The translations under genes were made by a program, and so were the position numbers. This document shows positions 56,130 through 64,000 of a stretch of 64,000 bases of DNA, one piece after another (the stretch's first letter is position 1; every line of letters starts with the position of its first letter). Origin of the DNA: an uncultured bacterium (GTDB lineage Bacteria > Verrucomicrobiota > Verrucomicrobiia > CAIQCK01). The DNA lies in NCBI GenBank assembly GCA_903870275.1, contig CAIQCK010000020.1, positions 118,117 to 182,116 of the forward strand, read 5' to 3'. The notes beneath the pieces were generated by a model. The model had not been told where the DNA came from. It worked only from the letters and a program-made list of their open reading frames with translations, and did not search any database.

Positions 56130-58979
56130 ATGAACCGATTCCTCATCCTCTGTGCTGTTTCGGCCCTTTCGTTTTCCACCTCATTCGCCGGCGCGCCGGC
56201 TGAACTGGACCGCTACAACGTCGTCTGGAAAACGCCGAGCCAGAACGCCGCCGGCTCGATGCCGATCGGCAACGGCGAGGTCGGCCTCAACGTCTGGGTT
56301 GAGGAGGACGGCGACCTGCGTTTTTACATCGCCCGCACCGACGCGTGGAGCGAGGCGTCGCGGTTGCTAAAGCTCGGCGGCGTGCGCGTGTCGCTGACGC
56401 CGAACCCGTTCTCGAAGGGCGCGCCGTTCCGGCAAGAGTTAAAGCTGCGCGACGGATGCATCGAGATCGCTGCGGGCAATGTGCGATTGAGAGTGTTTGT
56501 GGATGCGAACGCGCCGGTTATCCACGTCGTTGGCGAGAGCAAGCAGCCGTTAAGCGTCAGGGCCGCGCTGGAGTGCTGGCGGACGGAAAAGAAAGTGCTC
56601 ACGGGCGGCGAACTTGGATCAAGCTGGACCATGCAGGCCGGGCCACCGGAAATCGAAGTCTGGGAATCGGCGGACGTGGTGAAGGACGTGGGCGATGCGG
56701 TGGCGTGGTATCACCGCAACGAATATTCCTGCGTGCCGCTGACGCTGAAGCTCCAGAGTTTGGAAACACTCGCAAATCTGGTGAAGGACCCGATTTTGCA
56801 CCGGACGTTCGGCGGCACGATAACGGCGGCGGGTTTTGTGAAGGATGGCGCGACGGCGCTGAAATCGTCCGCGCCGGTGAAGCGGTTCGCCATCCGCATC
56901 GCGACGCATTCGGCGGTGACGGACACGGCAACGGCTTGGGATAAACAACTCGCGGACATTGCCGCAACGTCCGGCGACGCGGCAGTCGCGGAGAAAGCCA
57001 CGGCGGCCTGGTGGAACGCGTTCTGGAATCGAAGCTGGGTTTTTGTCGAGGGCGATCAAGCTGCTGGCGCTGCATTGCCGGCAAACCAGCACCCCCTGCG
57101 CATCGGCGCGGACAGCAACGGCGGCAGCAGGTTCCGCGGCACGATGAGCCGCGCGACGGTCTTCGGGCGGGCATTGAGCGACGCGGAGGTCGCATCGCTC
57201 GCCGCGGGCAAGCCCGGCGACGCGGCGGCGGTCACCGATGGACGGATGGTTGGCTGGCGGTTCACCGGCGCGCCGGACGGCGCGAAGGTCGTTGGCGCGG
57301 TGAAGTTCGAGGAGCAGGATGGCGTGGCGGTGGCGGCGTTTGGCGGGGGGCACATCGAGGCGCCGAATGAGACGTGCCTAGGACTGACAAACAGTTTCAC
57401 GCTCGAAGCGTGGATCCGGCCCGATGCGAAAGCCGGCAGCGCGCGCATCTTCGACAAACTCACGGCGGGCCAGGGCAATGGCTTTCTCTTCGACACGCAT
57501 CCGGGTCGGAGCCTGCGGTTCATCGCCGGTCCAACTGCGATGGCAGTCAACGACGTGCTTCAACTTGGCGCGTGGAACCACGTCGTGGCGGTCTATGACG
57601 CGGCGGCGGACGGGCGGCGGCTTTATCTCAACGGCAAGCTGCTGAAGGCCGAGGGCGGCGGGGGCATGGAGCAGCCGACGCCGTCGGTGGTGACGCGCGC
57701 CTTCGTGCTCCAGCGTTGGATGGCGGCGTGCGCCGGGCGCGGCAACTTCCCGACCAAGTTCAACGGCTCGATCTTTACCGTGGACCCGGAGTTCACCGAC
57801 CCGAAACAGAAGTTCAACCCGGACTGGCGGCGGTGGGGCGATTGCTTCTGGTGGCAGAACACGCGCTTCCCGGCGTGGTCGGCGGTCGCCAACGGCGACT
57901 ACGACCTGTGCGCGACGGTGTTTCGCATGTATCGCGACGTGCTGCCGATCTGCAAGGCGCGCGCGAAACTCTACTACGGCGCCGACGGCGCGTATTTCCC
58001 GGAGACGATGACAAGTTTCGGCACCTACGCGAACCGCGACTATGGCTGGGACCGCACGGGCAGGCAGCCCGGCGACATTGACTGCAAATACTGGCGCTTC
58101 GCGTGGCAGCAGGGCCTGGAACTGGTGCAGCTCATGCTCGATTGCCATGAGCGCACGCTGGACCAGAAGTTTCTCGCCGACGAACTCGTGCCGATGGCGC
58201 ACGAGGTGTTGCGCTATTTCGACACGCGGTTCCGGCGCGATGCCAACGGCAAGCTCATCATCAGCCCGACGCAGGCCATCGAGACGTATTGGTTCGACGT
58301 GGTCAACGACACGCCCGCCGTCGCCGGCCTCAACGCCGTGCTCGACCGGCTGCTCGCGCTGCCGAAGGACGCCGTGCCCGCCGCCGACCGCGGGTTCTGG
58401 GCGAAGATGAAAGCCGCCGCGCCGCCCGTGCCGGTGCGCAGCGAGGGTGGCAGAAGCTTCGTGCTGCCGGCGGAGAAGTTCGACCCGAAGCGCAACAACT
58501 GCGAGAACCCGGAGATTTACGCCGTCTGGCCGTTCCGGCTGTTCGCCGTGGGCCGGCCGGCGTTGGAGACGGGCGTCGAGACGTTCAACCGCCGCATCGC
58601 AAAGATCATGACCGGCTGGTGCTACGACGGCCAGTGCGCCGCGCTGCTCGGCCAGACCGACGAGGCGAAGAAGCAGATTCTGGCCAAGGTCCGCAACTCG
58701 CATCGCAACTTCCGCTTCCCGGCGATGTGGGGGCCGAACTTCGACTGGCTGCCCGACCAGGACCACGGCGGCAACATCCTGCTCACACTCCAGCTCATGA
58801 TAATGAATGCCGACGGCGACAAGATTTATCTCCTGCCCGCGTGGCCGAAGGATTGGAACCTCCACTTCAAACTGCACGCCCCGCGCCGCACGACCATCGA
58901 AGGCCGCGTGCACGATGGAAAACTGACGGACTTGAAAGTGACGCCGGCGGAGCGTCAAAAGGATGTGGTACTGCCATGA
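56130..58979 (+). CDS. DUF5703 GH95-like protein with inserted LamG domain
   Basis: The 949-residue product has a signal peptide (NRFLILCAVSALSFSTSFA), a DUF5703-type N-terminal domain (VVWKTPSQNAAGSMPIGNGE with VGLNVWVEEDGDLRFYIA), a concanavalin-like LamG domain in the middle (about residues 335-520, with SNGGSRFRGTMSRATVFGRA and FTLEAWIRP), and a C-terminal (alpha/alpha)6 barrel resembling glycoside hydrolase 95/65 types (WWQNTRFPAWSAVANGDYDL; VRNSHRNFRFPAMWG). The LamG insertion interrupts the usual DUF5703-barrel order. It is coupled (ATGA) to the GH2 gene. Confidence 0.78.
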   Translation: MNRFLILCAVSALSFSTSFAGAPAELDRYNVVWKTPSQNAAGSMPIGNGEVGLNVWVEEDGDLRFYIARTDAWSEASRLLKLGGVRVSLTPNPFSKGAPFRQELKLRDGCIEIAAGNVRLRVFVDANAPVIHVVGESKQPLSVRAALECWRTEKKVLTGGELGSSWTMQAGPPEIEVWESADVVKDVGDAVAWYHRNEYSCVPLTLKLQSLETLANLVKDPILHRTFGGTITAAGFVKDGATALKSSAPVKRFAIRIATHSAVTDTATAWDKQLADIAATSGDAAVAEKATAAWWNAFWNRSWVFVEGDQAAGAALPANQHPLRIGADSNGGSRFRGTMSRATVFGRALSDAEVASLAAGKPGDAAAVTDGRMVGWRFTGAPDGAKVVGAVKFEEQDGVAVAAFGGGHIEAPNETCLGLTNSFTLEAWIRPDAKAGSARIFDKLTAGQGNGFLFDTHPGRSLRFIAGPTAMAVNDVLQLGAWNHVVAVYDAAADGRRLYLNGKLLKAEGGGGMEQPTPSVVTRAFVLQRWMAACAGRGNFPTKFNGSIFTVDPEFTDPKQKFNPDWRRWGDCFWWQNTRFPAWSAVANGDYDLCATVFRMYRDVLPICKARAKLYYGADGAYFPETMTSFGTYANRDYGWDRTGRQPGDIDCKYWRFAWQQGLELVQLMLDCHERTLDQKFLADELVPMAHEVLRYFDTRFRRDANGKLIISPTQAIETYWFDVVNDTPAVAGLNAVLDRLLALPKDAVPAADRGFWAKMKAAAPPVPVRSEGGRSFVLPAEKFDPKRNNCENPEIYAVWPFRLFAVGRPALETGVETFNRRIAKIMTGWCYDGQCAALLGQTDEAKKQILAKVRNSHRNFRFPAMWGPNFDWLPDQDHGGNILLTLQLMIMNADGDKIYLLPAWPKDWNLHFKLHAPRRTTIEGRVHDGKLTDLKVTPAERQKDVVLP

Positions 58980-61837
58980 AAACAACACGTTTTTGTTTGC
59001 TGGTTTGCGGGATGCTGGCGGCTGCGGCTGGAGCGACTGCCGCCGAGTCGCGTTTCGTCGCACCGACCAACTTGAAAGAACTCGACGCGCGCGTCAGCGA
59101 GTTGCGCCAGCACTACGAGCCGTATCTGTGCTCGCTGCCCGTGCCGCTGCCGAAACGCGAGCGGACGGCGCTGCCGGCGGAATGGAAGTTCACCTACGAA
59201 GCGAAGGAGTCGCCGAAGGTCGAGGGCATCCCGCCCGCGCCCGCGTGGCATCCGGCCGGCTTCGACGACTCGAAGTGGCAGACGACCACGGTGCCGGAGT
59301 GGCGCTACCGGACGCGCGAGGGCGACGACACCGCGCGCGATCCGCAGAAAGTGGATGTCTGGAAGAACAGCGAGACGACCGCCGACACGATCTGCTGGTA
59401 TCGCACGACGTTCCACGCCGACCGGCTGGCGGCCGGAAAGCGCCTGTGGTTGTGCTTCGACGGCGTGGAATGGGAGGCGCAGGTCTGGCTCAATGGCGAG
59501 CAGCTCGGCACGCACCGCGTTTATTACGAGCCGTTCCGCTTCGACGTGACGGAGAAAATCCGGAAAGACAACACGCTCGCGGTGCGCGTGATCGCGGGGC
59601 GCTCGTATGGCGAGCCGATGACGTATTGGGGCGTCTTCCCGGACATTCGCGCCGCCGAGCAACGCTACGTGCCCGACCGCGCGCGATCCATCCACGGCAA
59701 CCTGCCGATCGGCTATCACGCCGGGTGCGGCTTCGGCATTCATCGCGACGTTTATCTGGAGCAGACCGGGCCGGTGCTGGTGTCGCAGGTTTTCGCGCGC
59801 AACGGTTTTTCCGACGGCAATGCCCGCGTGAAAGTCGAGTTGGATTCGGCCGGCGCGCGCGCCGTCGATCTGGAGGTCGCGTTGCTGCCGGAGAATGGCG
59901 GCAGCCGCGCGTATCGGCAGACGCTCCACTGCGAGTTGCCCCAGGGCGCAAGCGTGCAATCGCTGACGATTCCAATGCCGGGCGCGGCCATCTGGTCGCC
60001 GGAGACGCCCAACTTGTATCGCTGCCGCGTGACGGTGAATCACGGCGACGCGAAGGACGCGCTGTTCGGTTGCCGGAGCTTCAGTGTGGTCCATCTGGGA
60101 AAACCGGAGCCGTCAACGATGCCGGCGTATGGTTTCAAGCCGGTGAAGGCCCGCTGGCTGCGCATCCTCGGCCGCGGCAGCGACGCGAGCGATTGGAATT
60201 CCATCTGGGAGGTGGACTGCCCCGCCATCGTGCGCGACAAGGCCAGCGTCACCACCAGCCAACTGAACAATAAATATCCGCCGGCCCTCGCGCTCGACGG
60301 CGACATGAATACGCGCTGGGCCACGGAGGGGCGCGGCCATTGGATCCAGTTCAAGCTCAACGACGCGGTGGAGTTCGACCGGATCGCCATCGGTTGGTTC
60401 GAGGCGGAACGCCGCGCGTGGGATTTCGACCTGCTCGTTTCCAACGACGGCGAACAGTGGACGAAGCTCGCCTATGAACCCGTGTCCGGTCAGGTCGCCG
60501 CGAAAGACGGGCTGCCCAACGGCATGTTGCTGCTCAACCGCAAGCCGGTGTATCTGCGCGGCACGAACATCCAGGGCTTGAACGCCTACGCCTACTGGGG
60601 CCAGCGCGAGGAGTTGCTGCACACGCTGTTGTTGCTGAAGGCCGGCAACTTCAACATCGTCCGCTCGTGCCAGCACGTGGAGTTTCCCGAGGTGCTCGAA
60701 ACCATGGACCGCGTGGGCATGATGAGCGAGCAGGACCAGGGCGGCGGTTATCGCGGCAGCATTGACACGGGCATCCGCCGCGAGCCGCACATCCACACCG
60801 GCACGGTGCTCGCGCGCACCTGCTACAACAACCCCGGCGTGGTGCTGCTGACGTTCGGCAACGAGCATCACTTCGACACCGAACCGATCCTGCGCGCGGC
60901 GCTGGCGGTGGACCCGCAGCGCGTGTTCAAGCCGATCAGCGGCCGGTTCAGCCACAGCCGCGAGCCGCTGGTGCTGCCGGACGACATCTGGCCGAACGTG
61001 ATTGACGATGGCCACCCGTATTCCGGCTGGTATGGCAAGACCGCGCCGCAGACGTGGAGCTTCGGCCAGACGTGGTCGCCGCGGCGGATGGTGACGCTCG
61101 GCGAGTTCGGCGCGGAGGCGCTCGACGCCTACGAGACGATGCGCGACCACTACCCGCCGCAGTTCAAACCGCCCGCCCCGGAAACCGACACGCTTTGGGC
61201 GGCGTCCCAGGTGCAGAAACACGACGTGCGGCAGATCGTCGGCCTCGGCCGCTATCCAACGGACCTCGCCGAATACATCGAAGCCAGCCAGAACTACCAA
61301 GAGGCGCTGCTCGCCGACAAGGTCATTGGCATGCGCCTCTCGCCGCGCGCCATCGCCGGCTATTTCCAGTTCCACTTCATAGACGTGGTGCCGGTGTTCT
61401 GGCCGAAGTCCATCGTCAGTCACGATCACCGTCCGAAGAAGGCTTACTATCAGCTCGCGCAACTCAACCAGCCGGTTGTCGCCGTGCCGCAGCTCAGCGG
61501 TGCGCGGCCCGACGCGATGAAGCTCTGGATTGCGAACGACCTGCCCGAAGCGTTTCCGGGAGCGACGTTGCGCTGGACCGTCAGCGACGGCAGCACGACG
61601 CTGCTCCAGGGCCGGCAAAAACTCGACGTGCCGGCCATCGGCGCGGTGGCGGGCGAGACCATTGACTTGTTGCCGCTGGTCGCGAAACGTCCGGCGTTCG
61701 ATGTGACGCTGATCGTCAGCGACATGAGAGGCCGCTTGTTGTCTATCTACCACCGCAATGTGCGCGTTGTGCCGGCGGAATTGCTGCGCGCCGGCAAAAC
61801 CACGGGCGCGGACGATCCGTTCAACAAGAAAAAATGA
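58976..61837 (+). CDS. GH2 glycoside hydrolase with inserted F5/8-type domain, secreted
   Basis: The 953-residue product starts at ATG 58976, overlapping the previous stop by 4 bases. It has a signal peptide (RFCLLVCGMLAAAAGATA), a GH2 sugar-binding domain (WYRTTFHADRLAAGKRLWLC), an Ig-like domain, then a discoidin/CBM32-like domain (YPPALALDGDMNTRWATEGR, HWIQFKLNDAVEFDRIAIGW) inserted before the barrel. In the barrel NEH in LLTFGNEHHFDTEP gives the acid/base Glu and LGEFGAEA the nucleophile. Substrate unknown. Confidence 0.86.
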   Translation: MKTTRFCLLVCGMLAAAAGATAAESRFVAPTNLKELDARVSELRQHYEPYLCSLPVPLPKRERTALPAEWKFTYEAKESPKVEGIPPAPAWHPAGFDDSKWQTTTVPEWRYRTREGDDTARDPQKVDVWKNSETTADTICWYRTTFHADRLAAGKRLWLCFDGVEWEAQVWLNGEQLGTHRVYYEPFRFDVTEKIRKDNTLAVRVIAGRSYGEPMTYWGVFPDIRAAEQRYVPDRARSIHGNLPIGYHAGCGFGIHRDVYLEQTGPVLVSQVFARNGFSDGNARVKVELDSAGARAVDLEVALLPENGGSRAYRQTLHCELPQGASVQSLTIPMPGAAIWSPETPNLYRCRVTVNHGDAKDALFGCRSFSVVHLGKPEPSTMPAYGFKPVKARWLRILGRGSDASDWNSIWEVDCPAIVRDKASVTTSQLNNKYPPALALDGDMNTRWATEGRGHWIQFKLNDAVEFDRIAIGWFEAERRAWDFDLLVSNDGEQWTKLAYEPVSGQVAAKDGLPNGMLLLNRKPVYLRGTNIQGLNAYAYWGQREELLHTLLLLKAGNFNIVRSCQHVEFPEVLETMDRVGMMSEQDQGGGYRGSIDTGIRREPHIHTGTVLARTCYNNPGVVLLTFGNEHHFDTEPILRAALAVDPQRVFKPISGRFSHSREPLVLPDDIWPNVIDDGHPYSGWYGKTAPQTWSFGQTWSPRRMVTLGEFGAEALDAYETMRDHYPPQFKPPAPETDTLWAASQVQKHDVRQIVGLGRYPTDLAEYIEASQNYQEALLADKVIGMRLSPRAIAGYFQFHFIDVVPVFWPKSIVSHDHRPKKAYYQLAQLNQPVVAVPQLSGARPDAMKLWIANDLPEAFPGATLRWTVSDGSTTLLQGRQKLDVPAIGAVAGETIDLLPLVAKRPAFDVTLIVSDMRGRLLSIYHRNVRVVPAELLRAGKTTGADDPFNKKK

Positions 61838-61850
61838 CAAGCGCCAGCCG

Positions 61851-62774
61851 TCAGCGCCGGTCCGTCCGGCGATGGCCGGTCTGAATGAACTGCATCGGCG
61901 AGACGCGGTGGACGGATTTGAAGACGCGGGAAAAATGATAGGGGTCGGTGAAACCGAGTTCCTCCGCGACCTGTTTGATCAAGCGGCCGGGGCCGAGCAG
62001 CAGTTCGGCGGCGCGGTTCATCTTCAGCCGCACAAGGTAATGGTAAGGCGTCTGGTGGTCGAACCGCCGAAAAAGCCGGCAGAGATACGCCTGGTCCACA
62101 TGGCACGCGCGCGCCGCCTGCGCCAGCGAGCGCAGGCCGAGGAAATGCTGTTCGATCTGCCGCTTGCAACGCTGGTAGGTGGCCAGTGCCCGCGCGTCGG
62201 CCTCGCGCTCCGGCACGGCGAGCGCCGTGATTTTCAAGATGAGCAGCCGCACGAGCGCCGCGCAGATGGCCGCGCGGCCCGGCGCGTCGCCGCTGCCTTG
62301 GCGCTGGAGGTCTTCGAAGATATCGAGAATCTCGCCGGGCGCCAGAAGCTGGACGACGCCGCGCCGCAGCGGACCGTCGCGCAGCAGTCGCGCTGCCTCC
62401 TGGCCGGTGAAGTCCACGAAGTATTTCACCATCGGGTCCTTCGGGTCGTTGCGGATCGTGTGCGCCACGCCGGGCGCATAGGAAAACACCGAGCCTGCCT
62501 GCACGCGGAACGTCTGCCCGGCCACCTTCACCTCGCCGCGGCCCTGCGCGACGCACTCGATGGAGAGGAACGGAAACCCGCGCCGGCTGATGACGTATTC
62601 GGGATTGCAACGCTCGCGGCCGCCGCAAACGACGGTGATGCCGGCAGTCGGCGCGGGGCGCAGGTCCAGATAATAGTAACGGACGTCGGAAACCTGCGTG
62701 GAAATGAACTTGGGCTGGACGACCGGTTTGGATTTGCGGTCAATAATATCCATCACAGGGTCAACCCTATCCAT
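61851..62774 (-). CDS. AraC family transcription regulator
   Basis: The 307-residue product (ATG 62774; ATG 62753 is possible) has a cupin-type sensor domain (FPFLSIECVAQGRGEVKVAG; SVFSYAPGVAHTIRNDP) and a C-terminal AraC DNA-binding domain with two helix-turn-helix units (SLAQAARACHVDQAYLCRLF; LIKQVAEELGFTDPYHFSRV). It is convergent with the GH2 gene (13 bp between) and a good candidate regulator of the DUF5703/GH2 pair in response to a sugar. The spacer to the divergent epimerase gene is 95 bp. Confidence 0.9.
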   Translation of the reverse strand: MDRVDPVMDIIDRKSKPVVQPKFISTQVSDVRYYYLDLRPAPTAGITVVCGGRERCNPEYVISRRGFPFLSIECVAQGRGEVKVAGQTFRVQAGSVFSYAPGVAHTIRNDPKDPMVKYFVDFTGQEAARLLRDGPLRRGVVQLLAPGEILDIFEDLQRQGSGDAPGRAAICAALVRLLILKITALAVPEREADARALATYQRCKRQIEQHFLGLRSLAQAARACHVDQAYLCRLFRRFDHQTPYHYLVRLKMNRAAELLLGPGRLIKQVAEELGFTDPYHFSRVFKSVHRVSPMQFIQTGHRRTDRR

Positions 62775-62869
62775 TTACACCCGCGGCAATCAAGCGTATC
62801 CTGCGCGCGATTTTTGAAACAGTGTTGTCGGTTGAAAGCGGCAGAAGTTTTGCGGCAGAAGGAAAAAAC

Positions 62870-63886
62870 ATGAACAAGAACGATCTGATTTTGGTGGGCG
62901 GCGCCGGCGGTTTCATCGGCGGCTCGCTGGTGCGGCATTTTCACGACAAGGGCTTCACCCGCATCCGCGCGGTGGACAAGAAACCCCTGTCACTGTGGTA
63001 TCAGCGCACGCCCGGCGTGGAGAGCTGGTGCATGGACCTCAGCGACGAGGCCAACTGCAAGACCGCCGTCAAGGACGCGGTCGAGGTTTACAACCTCGCG
63101 GCGGACATGGGCGGCATGGGTTTCATCGAGCGGTTTCGCATCGAGTGCCTCCGCAGCATCCTCGTCAACACCCATCTCATCGAGGCGGCCAACCGCGCCG
63201 GCTGCGAACGTTACTTTTTCTCCAGCTCGGCCTGCGCCTACAATGTGAAGTTGCAGGAAGACCCGAACAGCCGCGCGCTGAAGGAGTCCGACGCCTTTCC
63301 GGCCTACGCCGAGCGCGGGTATGGCTGGGAGAAGCTGCTTTCGGAAATGTTCTGCCAGGAGTATTGGGCCGAGCGCGGCATGAAGACCGCCATCGCCCGT
63401 TTCCACAACGTCTATGGACCGTGGGGCACGTGGGACGGCGGCCGCGAGAAGGCGCCCGCCGCCATCTGCCGCAAGGTCATCGAGGCGAAGGACACCGGCA
63501 AGAAGGATATCGTCATCTGGGGCGACGGCCACCAGACGCGCAGCTTCATGTATATCGCCGACTGCCTCAAGGGCATTGACATGATCATGCACTGCGACAA
63601 GCTCATCGCCACGCCGATCAACCTCGGCACGAGCGAACTGATTTCCATCAACGACCTGGTCACCATCACGGAGGAGATCGGCGGCGTGAAACTGAAGCGG
63701 AAATACGACCTTGACGCGCCGCGCGGCGTCGCTGGCCGCAACAGCGACAACACCTTCATCAAGAAGATGCTCAACTGGGAGCCGGACATGCCGTTCCGCA
63801 AGGGCCTGGCCATCACCTACAAGTGGATCGAGCAGCAGTATCGCGACCGCAAGGCCGGCAAGAAAACCGTCAAGGACGTGATTTAA
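62870..63886 (+). CDS. NAD-dependent epimerase, GDP-mannose 3,5-epimerase-like
   Basis: The 338-residue product (ATG 62870, AGAAGGA upstream) is an extended SDR with GGAGGFIGGSLVRHF (NAD-binding GxxGxxG), EVYNLAADMGGMGFIE, FFSSSACAYN and the Tyr-x-x-x-Lys site in YGWEKLLSEMFC, followed by RFHNVYGPWGTWDGGREKAP. The ADMGGMGFI and GPWGTWDGGREKAPAA segments are those of GDP-D-mannose 3',5'-epimerase, which makes GDP-L-galactose or GDP-L-gulose. Role may be supply of an unusual sugar for envelope glycans. Confidence 0.85.
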   Translation: MNKNDLILVGGAGGFIGGSLVRHFHDKGFTRIRAVDKKPLSLWYQRTPGVESWCMDLSDEANCKTAVKDAVEVYNLAADMGGMGFIERFRIECLRSILVNTHLIEAANRAGCERYFFSSSACAYNVKLQEDPNSRALKESDAFPAYAERGYGWEKLLSEMFCQEYWAERGMKTAIARFHNVYGPWGTWDGGREKAPAAICRKVIEAKDTGKKDIVIWGDGHQTRSFMYIADCLKGIDMIMHCDKLIATPINLGTSELISINDLVTITEEIGGVKLKRKYDLDAPRGVAGRNSDNTFIKKMLNWEPDMPFRKGLAITYKWIEQQYRDRKAGKKTVKDVI

Positions 63887-63939
63887 AAAAGGGCCTCGTC
63901 TCATGAGCCTCCTTTCGCATGGCGAGGCCGTAACCGGGA

Positions 63940-64000
63940 GCGGCGGTTTCCAAACCGCCGCACCGTCCTCATCGCGCGAACCGTGCGGCGGTTTGGAAAC
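63940..64000. repeat. Two-base-loop hairpin repeats after the epimerase gene
   Basis: Arms gcggcggttt (63940-63949) and aaaccgccgc (63952-63961) with loop cc are perfect. A second unit starts at 63985 (gcggcggtttggaaac) and is cut off by the window edge. The upstream region has a 7-bp inverted pair ggcctcg (63892-63898) / cgaggcc (63923-63929) that may serve as a terminator. Confidence 0.7.

Overview
The window is GC-rich chromosomal DNA from a Gram-negative bacterium, most likely a member of the Verrucomicrobiota (Pedosphaera/Limisphaerales-like), although a planctomycete or lentisphaerote cannot be excluded from sequence alone. This rests on the gene mix (LPS Kdo transferase, many secreted polysaccharide-degrading enzymes, a sulfatase, PQQ-like propellers, DUF1565 beta-helix proteins, peptidase-MA-like proteins) and on the many short intergenic hairpin repeats. 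No rRNA, tRNA or CRISPR array was found.

Layout. 1-5.2 kb: envelope genes (partial beta-propeller, heptose-kinase-like GHMP kinase, Kdo transferase) convergent with pilT and a PilZ gene. 5.4-8.3 kb: a divergent pair, a secreted gluzincin metallopeptidase and a secreted transglutaminase-like protein. 8.3-9.5 kb: no credible gene; three clusters of 10-bp tandem repeats, a perfect 16-bp hairpin and an orphan palindromic promoter-like site. 9.5-12.0 kb: a lower-GC block (beta-helix protein, multipass acyltransferase-like protein) that ends against a 68-bp remnant of kdpA. 12.3-20.9 kb: a complete kdp potassium locus (small membrane peptide, kdpF, A, B, C, universal stress protein, kdpD, kdpE). 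21.0-22.1 kb: Gre-like factor and yajQ. 22.2-26.9 kb: two tandem GH95 genes.

26.9-29.4 kb: a broken type I restriction locus (hsdS tail and hsdR head) enclosing a tightly coupled three-gene module: an Nmad3-like protein, an unrecognised Cys-containing protein and a GIY-YIG nuclease-like protein. This is the best candidate for a little-described system. 29.5-41.9 kb: a co-directional polysaccharide-degradation run (GH2, sulfatase, GH99-like, FAD oxidoreductase, beta-helix, PQQ-like propeller, alpha/beta hydrolase), with scars of lost beta-helix genes at 34.7 and 42.0 kb. 42.2-44.3 kb: a lower-GC cluster of five small minus-strand genes separated by attC-like sites, which looks like an integron cassette array without an integrase. 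44.4-50.9 kb: thioredoxin-domain (DUF255) protein, fructose-6-phosphate aldolase, a membrane protein flanked by a direct repeat of the aldolase 3' end, aldehyde dehydrogenase, and a DtxR-type regulator with an 18-bp palindromic operator. 51-56 kb: small cytochrome c, ECF sigma/anti-sigma pair, a histone-tail-like basic protein, a second gluzincin-like peptidase, a secreted hypothetical protein and a 3-methyladenine glycosylase. 56.1-63.9 kb: a second glycan-degradation pair (DUF5703/LamG protein and a GH2 enzyme) convergent with an AraC regulator, then a GDP-mannose 3,5-epimerase-like gene.

Functionally, the window combines scavenging of fucosylated and sulfated glycans outside the cytoplasm, high-affinity potassium uptake under KdpDE control, and several sites of gene gain and decay marked by short gene remnants.
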